64,000 nt of DNA from contig DASYHP010000058.1 in NCBI GenBank assembly GCA_035998495.1, positions 1 through 64,000 on the forward strand. The letters run 5' to 3'. Under the pieces are notes generated by a model that saw only the letters and a program-made list of their open reading frames with translations, had not been told where the DNA came from and searched no databases. This DNA comes from Mesorhizobium_B sp035998495. Its GTDB lineage: Bacteria; Pseudomonadota; Alphaproteobacteria; Rhizobiales; Rhizobiaceae. Made by a program: the position numbers and the translations under genes. The stretch's first letter is position 1. Every line of letters starts with the position of its first letter. This document shows positions 1 to 6,790 of the stretch, piece after piece.

Positions 1-163
1 GGGCCGGGCATCGGGCCGCACCGCCACCTTCGACGCCTGGCAGTATCTGGAGAACTATGACGACCTCACCGCCGCCTTCGGCCGCAACGTGGATGCCGCC
101 ACACAGCACTTCATCCAGTACGGCTTCTATGAGGGAAGAACAGACGACAACGTGTTCGCGTGA
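1..163 (+). CDS. 3' end of a secreted repeat protein (partial, runs off the left edge)
   Basis: Only the last 53 codons are in the window, in the frame starting at base 2 and ending at TGA 161-163. The visible peptide is one complete short repeat: FDAWQYLENYDDL, then an Ala-rich stretch with QHFIQYGFYEGR and a TDDNVFA tail. It matches the last repeat and tail of the convergent gene at 746-2683 almost residue for residue, so it is very probably a paralogue with the same C-terminal repeats. Whether its missing part also carries RTX-like calcium-binding repeats cannot be seen. The role is unknown; a secreted or surface protein is inferred from the paralogue. Confidence 0.75.
   Translation, partial: GRASGRTATFDAWQYLENYDDLTAAFGRNVDAATQHFIQYGFYEGRTDDNVFA
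23..163 (+). repeat. Inverted repeat, left copy (141 bp)
   Basis: Reading 23-163 forward and 746-886 on the minus strand gives the same 141 bases with four mismatches by eye (about 97% identity). Both copies end exactly at the TGA stop codons of their genes, and similarity stops at once beyond the stops. The two arms are separated by 582 bases. Confidence 0.9.
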
Positions 164-745
164 GGGGGCATCCTTCTGAGAAGGGGTGCGCGGCGACGAA
201 AGTCTGGTCCCTCCGGCGTTGGCCACTCGCGGCGAAAGGGGCAGTTCTTCGGCAGGGACTCGGCAGCCGATCCCTTCGCCGCGGTAAAAGGATGCGCTAT
301 GGGACGGGTGTGAGCGCCTGCATAACGCGTGTTCGAGCCGGGACTCGAGGCCCTGCAATCTTGATCGGCAGAGCCGATCATTGGGTCCGCACTCCGGCGG
401 CCCCAGTCCACCTGGGCCGGGCGAGGGCGGTCAAGCTGCGCAAACGAGCGAAGATCACGACCACTCGATAAGGATTGTCGGCCGAACGACACCGTGCCGA
501 CCAAGCCCGTAGAGGCCGTGATCAAGTTACGTCGTTGCGCTCTGCTTGCCTGTGATGCCGCTCCGCCTCGCGCGGCGTCACCGGACCGCTCGCATGCATC
601 CACACGTCTCGACCGAGCCGTTACTGGCCCGAAGAACGGGATCTTGGTGAGAGACATCGCCTCCGCGGAGTCTGGCACCTCCCCTGCGGATCTCATCTCA
701 TAGATGAAAATCTCCAATCGGCGCGGAGATCCTAAGCTCCTTCTC
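164..745. other. 582-bp gap between convergent genes; nothing recognised
   Basis: Open frames here (for example 160-471 and 494-703 forward) give arginine- and alanine-rich peptides without family resemblance, ribosome binding sites or conserved motifs. No transposase fragment, tRNA or convincing terminator hairpin was found. As the space between two convergent stop codons it should hold transcription ends, but no clear stem plus T-tract was identified. Confidence 0.5.
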
Positions 746-886
746 TCACGCGAACACGGCGTCGTCGGTTCTTCCCTCATAGAAGCCGTACTGGATGAAG
801 TGCTGTGTGGCGGCATCCACGTTGCGGCCGAAGGCGGCGGTGAGGTCGTCGTAGTTCTCCAGATACTGCCAGGCGTCGAAGGTGGC
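746..886 (-). repeat. Inverted repeat, right copy (141 bp)
   Basis: Partner of the repeat at 23-163. It encodes the sixth and last short repeat and C-terminal tail of the 746-2683 gene. Differences from the other copy include one synonymous change (Tyr codon tac versus tat) and the two changes that turn Asn into Ala in the TDD(N/A)VFA tail. Confidence 0.9.
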
Positions 887-2683
887 CTGCCGACCTTCCC
901 CACGCCCAATGTTGATGTAATGGTCGCGCCCGAGATTGGCCGCGTTGGGAGCCGAGCCATAGTCGCCAAAGGCCTGGATCAGGTCGGCATAGCTCGCCAC
1001 ATAGTCGAGCGGGTCGATAAAGGTGCGCCCCTCGCTGGCTCCGCTCAGGATGAAGTGCTGCGCGGCCTGGGTATCGCTCAGCCCCGCAAGATCGGCGTAG
1101 TTGTCGATGTACTGCTGGGCGTCGAACCGTACCTCGCGGCCTTCCGTGCGGCCGTAGACCCGGAAATGCTGCGCGCCGGCTTCCGGGTCCGAGCCGAAGG
1201 TCGAGCGCAGGTCGGCATAGCCTGCGATGTAAGCCAGCCCGTCAAAGCCCAGCCGCCCTTCCACCGAGCCGTTCTTGATGAAGTGCAGCGTGGCGGCTTG
1301 TGCATCGAGCGTGGCCCCACTGCCGAAGGCGGTCCTCAGGTCAGCATAGTTGTTGACGTAAGACTGCGCATCGAACAGCGGCTCGCCTTCGGTCAGCCGT
1401 CCCTCGAAATAGCCGGAAAACGCAAAGTGCCGCGCGCCGGCTTCGTTGATGGCTGTCCTCGAGCCCAGATCGCGGTAGGCGTTCACGAGATCCGCGTGGC
1501 TGGCGACGTAAGCCAAGCCGTCAAACGCCTCGATGGAGGCGACGGTCTCGAACTGTCCCGTGAAGCTCACCTGCTCAACATTGACGAGCGTGTCGGTCGC
1601 CCCGTCCACGATCTGGCTCACATAAAGCGCGCCACCCACCCGGATCGCGGAATATCCCGCCATGTTGAGGTCGGTGAAAAAGGCCGTGTCATTGTCGGCC
1701 CCGCCGTCGATCAGGTCCGAACCCCCATTGCCGAAGAGAATGTCGTCGCCCGCGCCGCCTGAGATGCGGTCGTTGCCGCCCTTGGGGATGGCTGAGGCGG
1801 CAGCCGCGCCATAGTCGCCATAGATGTAGTCGCGCACGCCGGAGCCCGTCAGCACGTCGTCGCCCCCGATGAATGCGGCATAGGCTAGCCAGGCGTCGCC
1901 GGAAATGAACACAGTTTGCGAGAAGCCGGCAGTTGCCGCGCCCGACAGGTCGATCACATCGTCGCCGCCGATGAGGGCACCCTCGGCGATCTCCGCGTCG
2001 CCGAAGAAATACATCGCACCCTGGCTGTTGTCGGCGAGGCGGGGCGCGGCCATGCGGTCGTCTCCTCCAATGCCCACCCCTCCAAGCAGCACGGATCGGA
2101 AGTCGCCGATCGTCCTCCACAGCGAAGCGGAGAAGACGTCATCTCCGCCCATCGCGGTCGCCGAATTCAGCACATCCATGAAATCGCCGACGAGGACGGA
2201 CTGGCCGGTCATGGCTTGCGGGCCGCCGATGAACCGATCCCCTAAGCCGACAGCGGTGCCGCCCGCCAGATCGGCTCCGTCCCCGGCGACACTGAAATCC
2301 ACCCCGTAATCCGCCAGGGTCAGGTCGAACAGGTCGCTGCCTTTCAGCACCGTGTTCCAGAAGCGATTGTTCTGCTCATAGGCGGAACCAGCCCCCACTT
2401 GCAGGTCGTAAATGAAGAAGTTCAGGTCGGTGACGCGGATATCGGGCGACTCCGCCAGATCGTCATTGCCGAGATCCCAGGTGAGCTGCCGAACCACGCC
2501 GCCGACCGGCGTGTCGGCCGTGTAGATGAAGTTCGAGCCTTCAAGGTCGACGTCGTGGTTGTCGGACGTCTGGAAGGAATAGCGTTGGGCGGTCCGCTCG
2601 TCCGAAAATTGGCGCGCGGCATAAAACCCGGCCCGGTCGATGTGGAAATCCTGATCGAGAAACGCGAAGGAGATGCGAGCCAT
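746..2683 (-). CDS. RTX-like secreted protein with six C-terminal Y-x-DL...H(F/Y)...G-x-x-EGR repeats
   Basis: A 645-residue acidic protein with no N-terminal signal peptide, as is usual for RTX proteins exported by type I secretion. Residues about 160-340 carry GGDD-type and glycine/aspartate-rich repeats, with the clearest nonapeptide-like units in GGNDRISGGAGDDILFGNGG; these fold as calcium-binding beta-rolls in the RTX family. The rest consists of six degenerate repeats of about 45 residues, each opening with (F/I)D-x-x-x-Y-x-x-x-(Y/H)-x-DL and closing with H(F/Y)-x-x-x-G-x-x-EGR. No catalytic domain is recognised. Start ATG 2683 is the first in frame; the ribosome site is weak. A type I exporter is not seen in this window. 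A surface-layer, adhesin or matrix role is inference. Confidence 0.85.
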   Translation of the reverse strand: MARISFAFLDQDFHIDRAGFYAARQFSDERTAQRYSFQTSDNHDVDLEGSNFIYTADTPVGGVVRQLTWDLGNDDLAESPDIRVTDLNFFIYDLQVGAGSAYEQNNRFWNTVLKGSDLFDLTLADYGVDFSVAGDGADLAGGTAVGLGDRFIGGPQAMTGQSVLVGDFMDVLNSATAMGGDDVFSASLWRTIGDFRSVLLGGVGIGGDDRMAAPRLADNSQGAMYFFGDAEIAEGALIGGDDVIDLSGAATAGFSQTVFISGDAWLAYAAFIGGDDVLTGSGVRDYIYGDYGAAAASAIPKGGNDRISGGAGDDILFGNGGSDLIDGGADNDTAFFTDLNMAGYSAIRVGGALYVSQIVDGATDTLVNVEQVSFTGQFETVASIEAFDGLAYVASHADLVNAYRDLGSRTAINEAGARHFAFSGYFEGRLTEGEPLFDAQSYVNNYADLRTAFGSGATLDAQAATLHFIKNGSVEGRLGFDGLAYIAGYADLRSTFGSDPEAGAQHFRVYGRTEGREVRFDAQQYIDNYADLAGLSDTQAAQHFILSGASEGRTFIDPLDYVASYADLIQAFGDYGSAPNAANLGRDHYINIGRGEGRQATFDAWQYLENYDDLTAAFGRNVDAATQHFIQYGFYEGRTDDAVFA

Positions 2684-3328
2684 CTGTGAGTCTTTCTAGC
2701 AGCGACCGCTGGCACAACCGATTGCAGGAGGAAGGGCAATCGCGGCGGCAGGCCACGCACCCATTGCGTAAGCCTGGCATATGGTCGGGACGGACAGCAA
2801 TGACTTTGTTCTCCTGCATTGGCTCGATGTGGGCACGACAACAACGATGACGGCCCATAGGCTTGCCAGGATTTGCTCGGCTAAGCCTTCCCTGCACCTG
2901 GAGCATGGTTCTGCGGAGCTGAAGGAGCATATCTACTGCATGCGATCTTCCGGGGTTTGAAGACGTGCCATGTCGCGCCAAACTGAACTGCAGGTCCTGA
3001 TCGGAAAGGCGCCAAGGGGTTGGGGGCGTTGGCTCGAGTTGCAGCCTTGAGGAGAGGCAGGCCGCGTCTGATCATTGTGGACTTGGACTTTGCCCTTCCC
3101 ATTCAGCAGATCACGTTGCGGATTCACCCGTCGCAGTTGAATGGATAAAGCACGTTCAGCTCGTTAGAGAGGAGAAAGCCCAGCAGTTTGGTATCGGCGC
3201 TCATCGCGGCCCTCCGACAATGGCAGGGCAGCGCGGCCGGGTGCAGCGCAGCACGGGCGCCGACACTTGTCCTTGCCTTCTCCAGCCGCCGCCATTATGG
3301 ACCGCGCCGAGTCCGGCAGAGGTGGGCG
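2684..3328. other. 645-bp intergenic region before rfbA; nothing recognised
   Basis: This region separates the divergently transcribed repeat-protein gene and rfbA, so promoters for both should lie here, but no confident -35/-10 pair could be assigned. Open frames inside it (such as 2422-2844 and 2541-2981 on the minus strand) overlap the real gene or lack coding features. The forward frame from 3188 that runs into rfbA is an unsupported upstream extension. Confidence 0.45.
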
Positions 3329-4207
3329 ATGAAGGGCATCATTCTGGCAGGCGGCAGCGGCACACGGCTGTATCCCGTCACCCTGTCGGTGTCGAAGCAG
3401 ATGCTTCCGATCTACGACAAGCCGATGATTTACTACCCTCTCGGCGTGCTGATGCTGGCCGGCATCCGGGACATCCTGGTGATCTCGACGTTGCGCGACC
3501 TTCCTCAATTTCGGGACTTGCTGGGCGACGGCAGCGCCTTCGGGATCAATCTGAGCTATGCCGAGCAGCCGCACCCCAACGGGCTTGCGGAGGCCTTCAT
3601 CATCGGCCGCGAATTCGTCGGCCGGAGCCCGGCCTCGCTGATCCTGGGCGACAACATCTTCTATGGCGCGGGCCTGTCGCAGCTCTGCCGCGAGGCCGCC
3701 GCGCGGGAAAAGGGCGCCACCGTCTTCGCCTATCATGTGGAGGATCCGGAGCGCTATGGCGTGGTCTCCTTCAACAGCGAGGGCCAGGCGGAAACCATCG
3801 AGGAGAAGCCGAAGGTGCCGCTGTCGCCCTGGGCGATCACGGGGCTCTACTTCTACGACAACGACGTGCTCGACATCGCCGCCTCCATCCGGCCCTCCGC
3901 GCGCGGCGAACTCGAGATCACGGACGTCAACCGGGTCTATCTGGAGCGGGGAGACCTGAACGTGTCCCGGCTCGGCCGCGGCTATGCCTGGCTCGACACC
4001 GGCACGCATGACAGCCTGCACGAAGCCTCCTCCTTCGTGCGCACCATCGAGCACCGCCAGGGCATCAAGGTGATGGCGCCCGAGGAGATCGCCTTCGAGG
4101 CCGGTTATCTCACGGCCGACGAGGTTCTGAATCGCGCCGAGAAGCTCGGCAAGACCGAATACGCCCGCTATCTCAAGCGCCGCATCCTGGAGCTCTCCAA
4201 TGCTTGA
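3329..4207 (+). CDS. rfbA: Glucose-1-phosphate thymidylyltransferase
   Basis: RmlA/RfbA joins dTTP and glucose-1-phosphate to dTDP-glucose, the first step to dTDP-L-rhamnose. The protein is 292 residues, normal for the family. It opens with MKGIILAGGSGTRLYP, the nucleotide-binding signature GGxGTRLxP, followed by KQMLPIYDKPMIYYPL; the sugar-binding region GDNIFYG and the later EEKP motif are also present. ATG 3329 was chosen because the signature starts there and GGTGGG lies just upstream; the frame is open back to 3188 but with no family sequence. It overlaps rfbC by 8 bases, indicating an rfbA-rfbC-rfbB operon. Confidence 0.97.
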   Translation: MKGIILAGGSGTRLYPVTLSVSKQMLPIYDKPMIYYPLGVLMLAGIRDILVISTLRDLPQFRDLLGDGSAFGINLSYAEQPHPNGLAEAFIIGREFVGRSPASLILGDNIFYGAGLSQLCREAAAREKGATVFAYHVEDPERYGVVSFNSEGQAETIEEKPKVPLSPWAITGLYFYDNDVLDIAASIRPSARGELEITDVNRVYLERGDLNVSRLGRGYAWLDTGTHDSLHEASSFVRTIEHRQGIKVMAPEEIAFEAGYLTADEVLNRAEKLGKTEYARYLKRRILELSNA

Positions 4208-4769
4208 GGTGCGGTCGCTGGGGCTCGACGGGGTTCTCGAGATCCGGCCCAAGAAGTTCGGCGACGCGCGCGGCTTCTTTTCCGAGACTTGGAACGCGGC
4301 GAGCTTCGCCGCGCAGGGGATTGCGCTCGATTTCGTGCAGGACAACCACTCCTTTTCTGCGCCGGCCGGCGTGCTGCGCGGGCTGCACTACCAGTTGCCG
4401 CCGCGCGCGCAGGACAAGCTCGTGCGCGTCATCCGCGGCCGCATCTTCGACGTGGCCGTGGACATCCGCAAAGGCTCGCCCACCTTCGGCAGATGGGTGG
4501 GGCTGGAGGTCTCGGCCGAGCGCTGGAACCAGATCCTGGTGCCGAAAGGCTTCGCGCATGGTTTCGTCACGCTCGAACCCGACACCGAGGTGATCTACAA
4601 GGTCACCGACGTCTATTCGCCCGAGCACGACCGCGGGATCCGCTTCGACGATCCGGCGATCGGCATCGAATGGCCGGCGGGCCTGCCTGAACTTACCCTG
4701 TCCGCCAAAGATCGGGCCGCGCCGCTGCTCGCGGCCGCGGACGTGTTCGACCACGAGCAAAAGGTTTGA
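4200..4769 (+). CDS. rfbC: dTDP-4-dehydrorhamnose 3,5-epimerase
   Basis: RmlC/RfbC epimerises C3 and C5 of dTDP-4-keto-6-deoxyglucose in dTDP-rhamnose synthesis. The 189-residue length is typical. Family signatures are visible: DARGFFSETWN near residue 22, FVQDNHSFS, and GVLRGLHYQ with the catalytic His around residue 64, then KLVRVIRGRIFDVAVDIRKGS and the C-terminal ITDVYSPEHDRGI-like stretch (here VTDVYSPEHDRGIRFDD). It starts inside the last codons of rfbA and ends three bases before the ATG of rfbB, consistent with one transcript and translational coupling. Confidence 0.97.
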   Translation: MLEVRSLGLDGVLEIRPKKFGDARGFFSETWNAASFAAQGIALDFVQDNHSFSAPAGVLRGLHYQLPPRAQDKLVRVIRGRIFDVAVDIRKGSPTFGRWVGLEVSAERWNQILVPKGFAHGFVTLEPDTEVIYKVTDVYSPEHDRGIRFDDPAIGIEWPAGLPELTLSAKDRAAPLLAAADVFDHEQKV

Positions 4770-4771
4770 CG

Positions 4772-5839
4772 ATGCGGATTCTGGTCACCGGCGGCGCCGG
4801 CTTCATCGGTTCGGCGGTGTGCCGCCACCTGGCGAGCGACGACAACAACCACGTCGTCAACGTGGACAAGCTGACCTATGCCGGCAACCTCCAGTCGCTC
4901 CGGCAGATCGAGAATCGGCCCAACTACGTCTTCCGCCAGCTCGACATTTGCGACGACGCGGGCCTGCTCGACCTCATGCGCGAGCAGGAAATCGAAGCGG
5001 TGATGCATCTCGCCGCCGAGAGCCATGTCGACCGCTCGATCGACGGCCCGGCAGCTTTCATCGAAACCAACATCGTGGGCACGTTCCGCCTGCTCAACGC
5101 CGCGCTCGCCTATTGGCGCGAGCTGCCGGCCGACCGGCGCGATTCCTTCCGCTTCCACCACGTCTCCACCGACGAGGTGTTCGGCGATCTGCCCTTCGAC
5201 AGCGGCATCTTCACCGAGGAGACGCCCTATGCGCCGTCCTCGCCTTACTCCGCCTCCAAGGCCGCGTCGGACCATCTCGTCCGCGCCTGGCACGAGACCT
5301 ATGGCCTTCCGGTGGTGCTCTCCAACTGCTCGAACAATTACGGGCCCTTCCACTTCCCGGAAAAGCTGATCCCGCTCGTGATCCTGAACGCGCTGCACGA
5401 GCGCCCGCTGCCGGTTTATGGCGAGGGCGCGAACGTGCGCGACTGGCTTTACGTGGAGGATCACGCGCGCGCCCTGGGGCTGGTCGTTTCGAAGGGCCGG
5501 CTGGGCGAAAGCTACAATATCGGCGGACGAGCCGAGCGCACCAACCTGTGCGTCGTGCAGACCATCTGCGACCTACTCGACAAGAAGCGCACCTTGGGCG
5601 GCGGCCGCAGGCACCGCGACCTCATCACCTTCGTGAGGGACCGGCCCGGCCACGACCGGCGCTACGCCATCGACTGCTCCAAGATCGAGCGCGAGCTCGG
5701 CTGGCTCCCGCAGGAAAGCTTCGAGACGGGGCTGGAGAAGACCATCGACTGGTATCTGGCCAACGAATGGTGGTGGCGGCCGATCCGCGAAAAGGCCTAT
5801 GCCGGCGAGCGGCTCGGCCACGCCATCGCGGCCGAGTAA
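4772..5839 (+). CDS. rfbB: dTDP-glucose 4,6-dehydratase
   Basis: RmlB/RfbB converts dTDP-glucose to dTDP-4-keto-6-deoxyglucose, using NAD as an internal hydride carrier. The 355-residue protein begins MRILVTGGAGFIGSAV (Rossmann GxxGxxG). It has HLAAESHVDRSI, the HVSTDEVFGDL active-site segment with the catalytic Thr-Asp-Glu, and the YSASK Tyr-x-x-x-Lys pair. A TTG at 4766 could extend it by two residues, but ATG 4772 fits the family. It is the third gene of the rfbACB operon; rfbD lies 14 kb away at the other end of the cluster. Downstream, 119 bases separate it from the IS element. Confidence 0.97.
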   Translation: MRILVTGGAGFIGSAVCRHLASDDNNHVVNVDKLTYAGNLQSLRQIENRPNYVFRQLDICDDAGLLDLMREQEIEAVMHLAAESHVDRSIDGPAAFIETNIVGTFRLLNAALAYWRELPADRRDSFRFHHVSTDEVFGDLPFDSGIFTEETPYAPSSPYSASKAASDHLVRAWHETYGLPVVLSNCSNNYGPFHFPEKLIPLVILNALHERPLPVYGEGANVRDWLYVEDHARALGLVVSKGRLGESYNIGGRAERTNLCVVQTICDLLDKKRTLGGGRRHRDLITFVRDRPGHDRRYAIDCSKIERELGWLPQESFETGLEKTIDWYLANEWWWRPIREKAYAGERLGHAIAAE

Positions 5840-5958
5840 CGGCTTCGGACGCGAGCCCGTTTTTGGGACGCGCGGGCCAGGGGATTCCTCTTCGGATAGG
5901 CGAGGGGGACGGCGTCCGGGTCGCTCGGGAACCAGACTCACTACTTTGGTTTGGCTTA

Positions 5959-5976
5959 GGGTCAGGACTCATTGAT
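5959..5976 (+). repeat. IS left terminal inverted repeat
   Basis: Begins GGGTCAGGACTCATTGAT. It matches the reverse complement of 6773-6790 (GGCTCAGGACCTATTAAT) at 14 of 18 positions. TA lies immediately outside, at 5957-5958. Confidence 0.8.
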
Positions 5977-6408
5977 TACAGCCAGAAGGCCACGGCTGCG
6001 GCGATGCAGATGGCGGAGAAGAAGGTGTGGGCGCATCGGTCGTATCGGGTTGCGATCCTGCGCCAGTCCTTGAGCCTGCCGAACATGATTTCGATCTTGT
6101 GGCGCTGACGGTAGAGCGCCTCGTTGTGTGGGATCTCGACTTTGCGGCTCTTGGACGACGGGATGCAGGCTTGGATGTGCTTTTCAGCCAGCGCGGTGCG
6201 GAACCAGTTGGAGTCGTAGCCCCGGTCGCCCAGGAGGGCTTTGGCTTGCGGCAGCGCATCGAGCATGAGCCAGGCGCCCTTGTGGTCGCTCATCTGGCCC
6301 TCGGTGAGCAGCATCACCAACGGCCGCCCGGCGCCGTCGCAGACGGCGTGGAGCTTCGAGTTCAGCCCGCCCTTTGTTCGCCCGATACAGCGGGAAAGAG
6401 CCCCTTTT
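5976..6408 (-). CDS. IS5-family transposase, C-terminal part (orfB, -1 frame)
   Basis: The open frame is available from 6593, but its family-like content begins near the run of five A (minus strand) at 6405-6409. From there it reads RCIGRTKGGLNSKLHAVCDG, then the second catalytic Asp in LLGDRGYDSNWF, and the catalytic Glu near KIEIMFGRLKDWRRIATRYD. It lacks a convincing start codon at that point, so it is expected to be made as a fusion with orfA by -1 ribosomal frameshifting; a simple frameshift mutation is the alternative. Its TAA stop overlaps the left terminal repeat. Confidence 0.85.
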
Positions 6409-6730
6409 TGAGCAGGCTCGCCGCCGTGCGGTGTGCCTTCAGATGGGTGGCGTCGATCATGACCCGCTCCGGCTTTGGCCCTTTGCCTGCAAGGCCCGCG
6501 AAGATGCGGTCGAAAACGCCCATCCGGCTCCAGCGGATGAAGCGGTTGTATAACGTCTTGTGCGGGCCATAGCCTGCGGGTGCGTCCTTCCACTGCAGAC
6601 CGTGCTTGATCACGTAGACAATGCCGCTGATCACCCGCCGATCATCAACCCGTGGCACCCCATGCGAGAGTGGAAAGTGCGGTGCGATCCGCGCCATCTG
6701 GCGCTCGCTCAGCAAAAACAGACCAGCCAT
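6362..6730 (-). CDS. IS5-family transposase, N-terminal part (orfA)
   Basis: Starts MAGLFLLSERQMARIAPHFP, the usual opening of IS427-type transposases, followed by DDRRVISGIVYVIKHG, the W-K-D-A-P motif, YNRFIRWS, and the first catalytic Asp in VMIDATHLKAHRTA. After LLKKGLFP the frame drifts into unrelated residues and stops. The rest of the enzyme lies in the -1 frame, so the shift is expected at the CAAAAAGG run at 6405-6410. ATG 6730 was preferred over 6766 because the family sequence begins there. Confidence 0.85.
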   Translation of the reverse strand: MAGLFLLSERQMARIAPHFPLSHGVPRVDDRRVISGIVYVIKHGLQWKDAPAGYGPHKTLYNRFIRWSRMGVFDRIFAGLAGKGPKPERVMIDATHLKAHRTAASLLKKGLFPAVSGEQRAG

Positions 6731-6772
6731 CAGAGCCTCTCCAAAAGAGCCTCTAATCACATTCACCGGTGG

Positions 6773-6790
6773 ATTAATAGGTCCTGAGCC
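6773..6790 (-). repeat. IS right terminal inverted repeat
   Basis: On the minus strand it reads GGCTCAGGACCTATTAAT and pairs with 5959-5976. TA at 6791-6792 lies just outside. Base 6790 is also the last base of the stop codon of the adjacent glycosyltransferase gene. Confidence 0.8.

Larger units (their letters stand above)
5959..6790 (-). mobile_element. IS5-family (IS427-like) insertion sequence, 832 bp
   Basis: The element has 18-bp imperfect terminal inverted repeats (14 of 18 match) at 5959-5976 and 6773-6790, and TA at both outer edges consistent with a 2-bp target duplication. It carries a DDE transposase split over two overlapping frames, as expected for the IS427 subgroup, whose members are about 0.8-0.9 kb. 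All parts look intact, so it may still be mobile. It sits between rfbB and a glycosyltransferase gene, with its right end exactly in that gene's stop codon. Confidence 0.88.

Noticed and set aside
160..703. Short forward frames in the first intergenic region, considered as small genes
   Set aside because: No ribosome sites, no family likeness, and composition as expected for random GC-rich open frames.
1030..1550. Regular repeats in the 746-2683 gene considered as a CRISPR or DNA tandem repeat
   Set aside because: The repeat is at protein level with strongly diverged codons and no identical DNA repeats separated by spacers.
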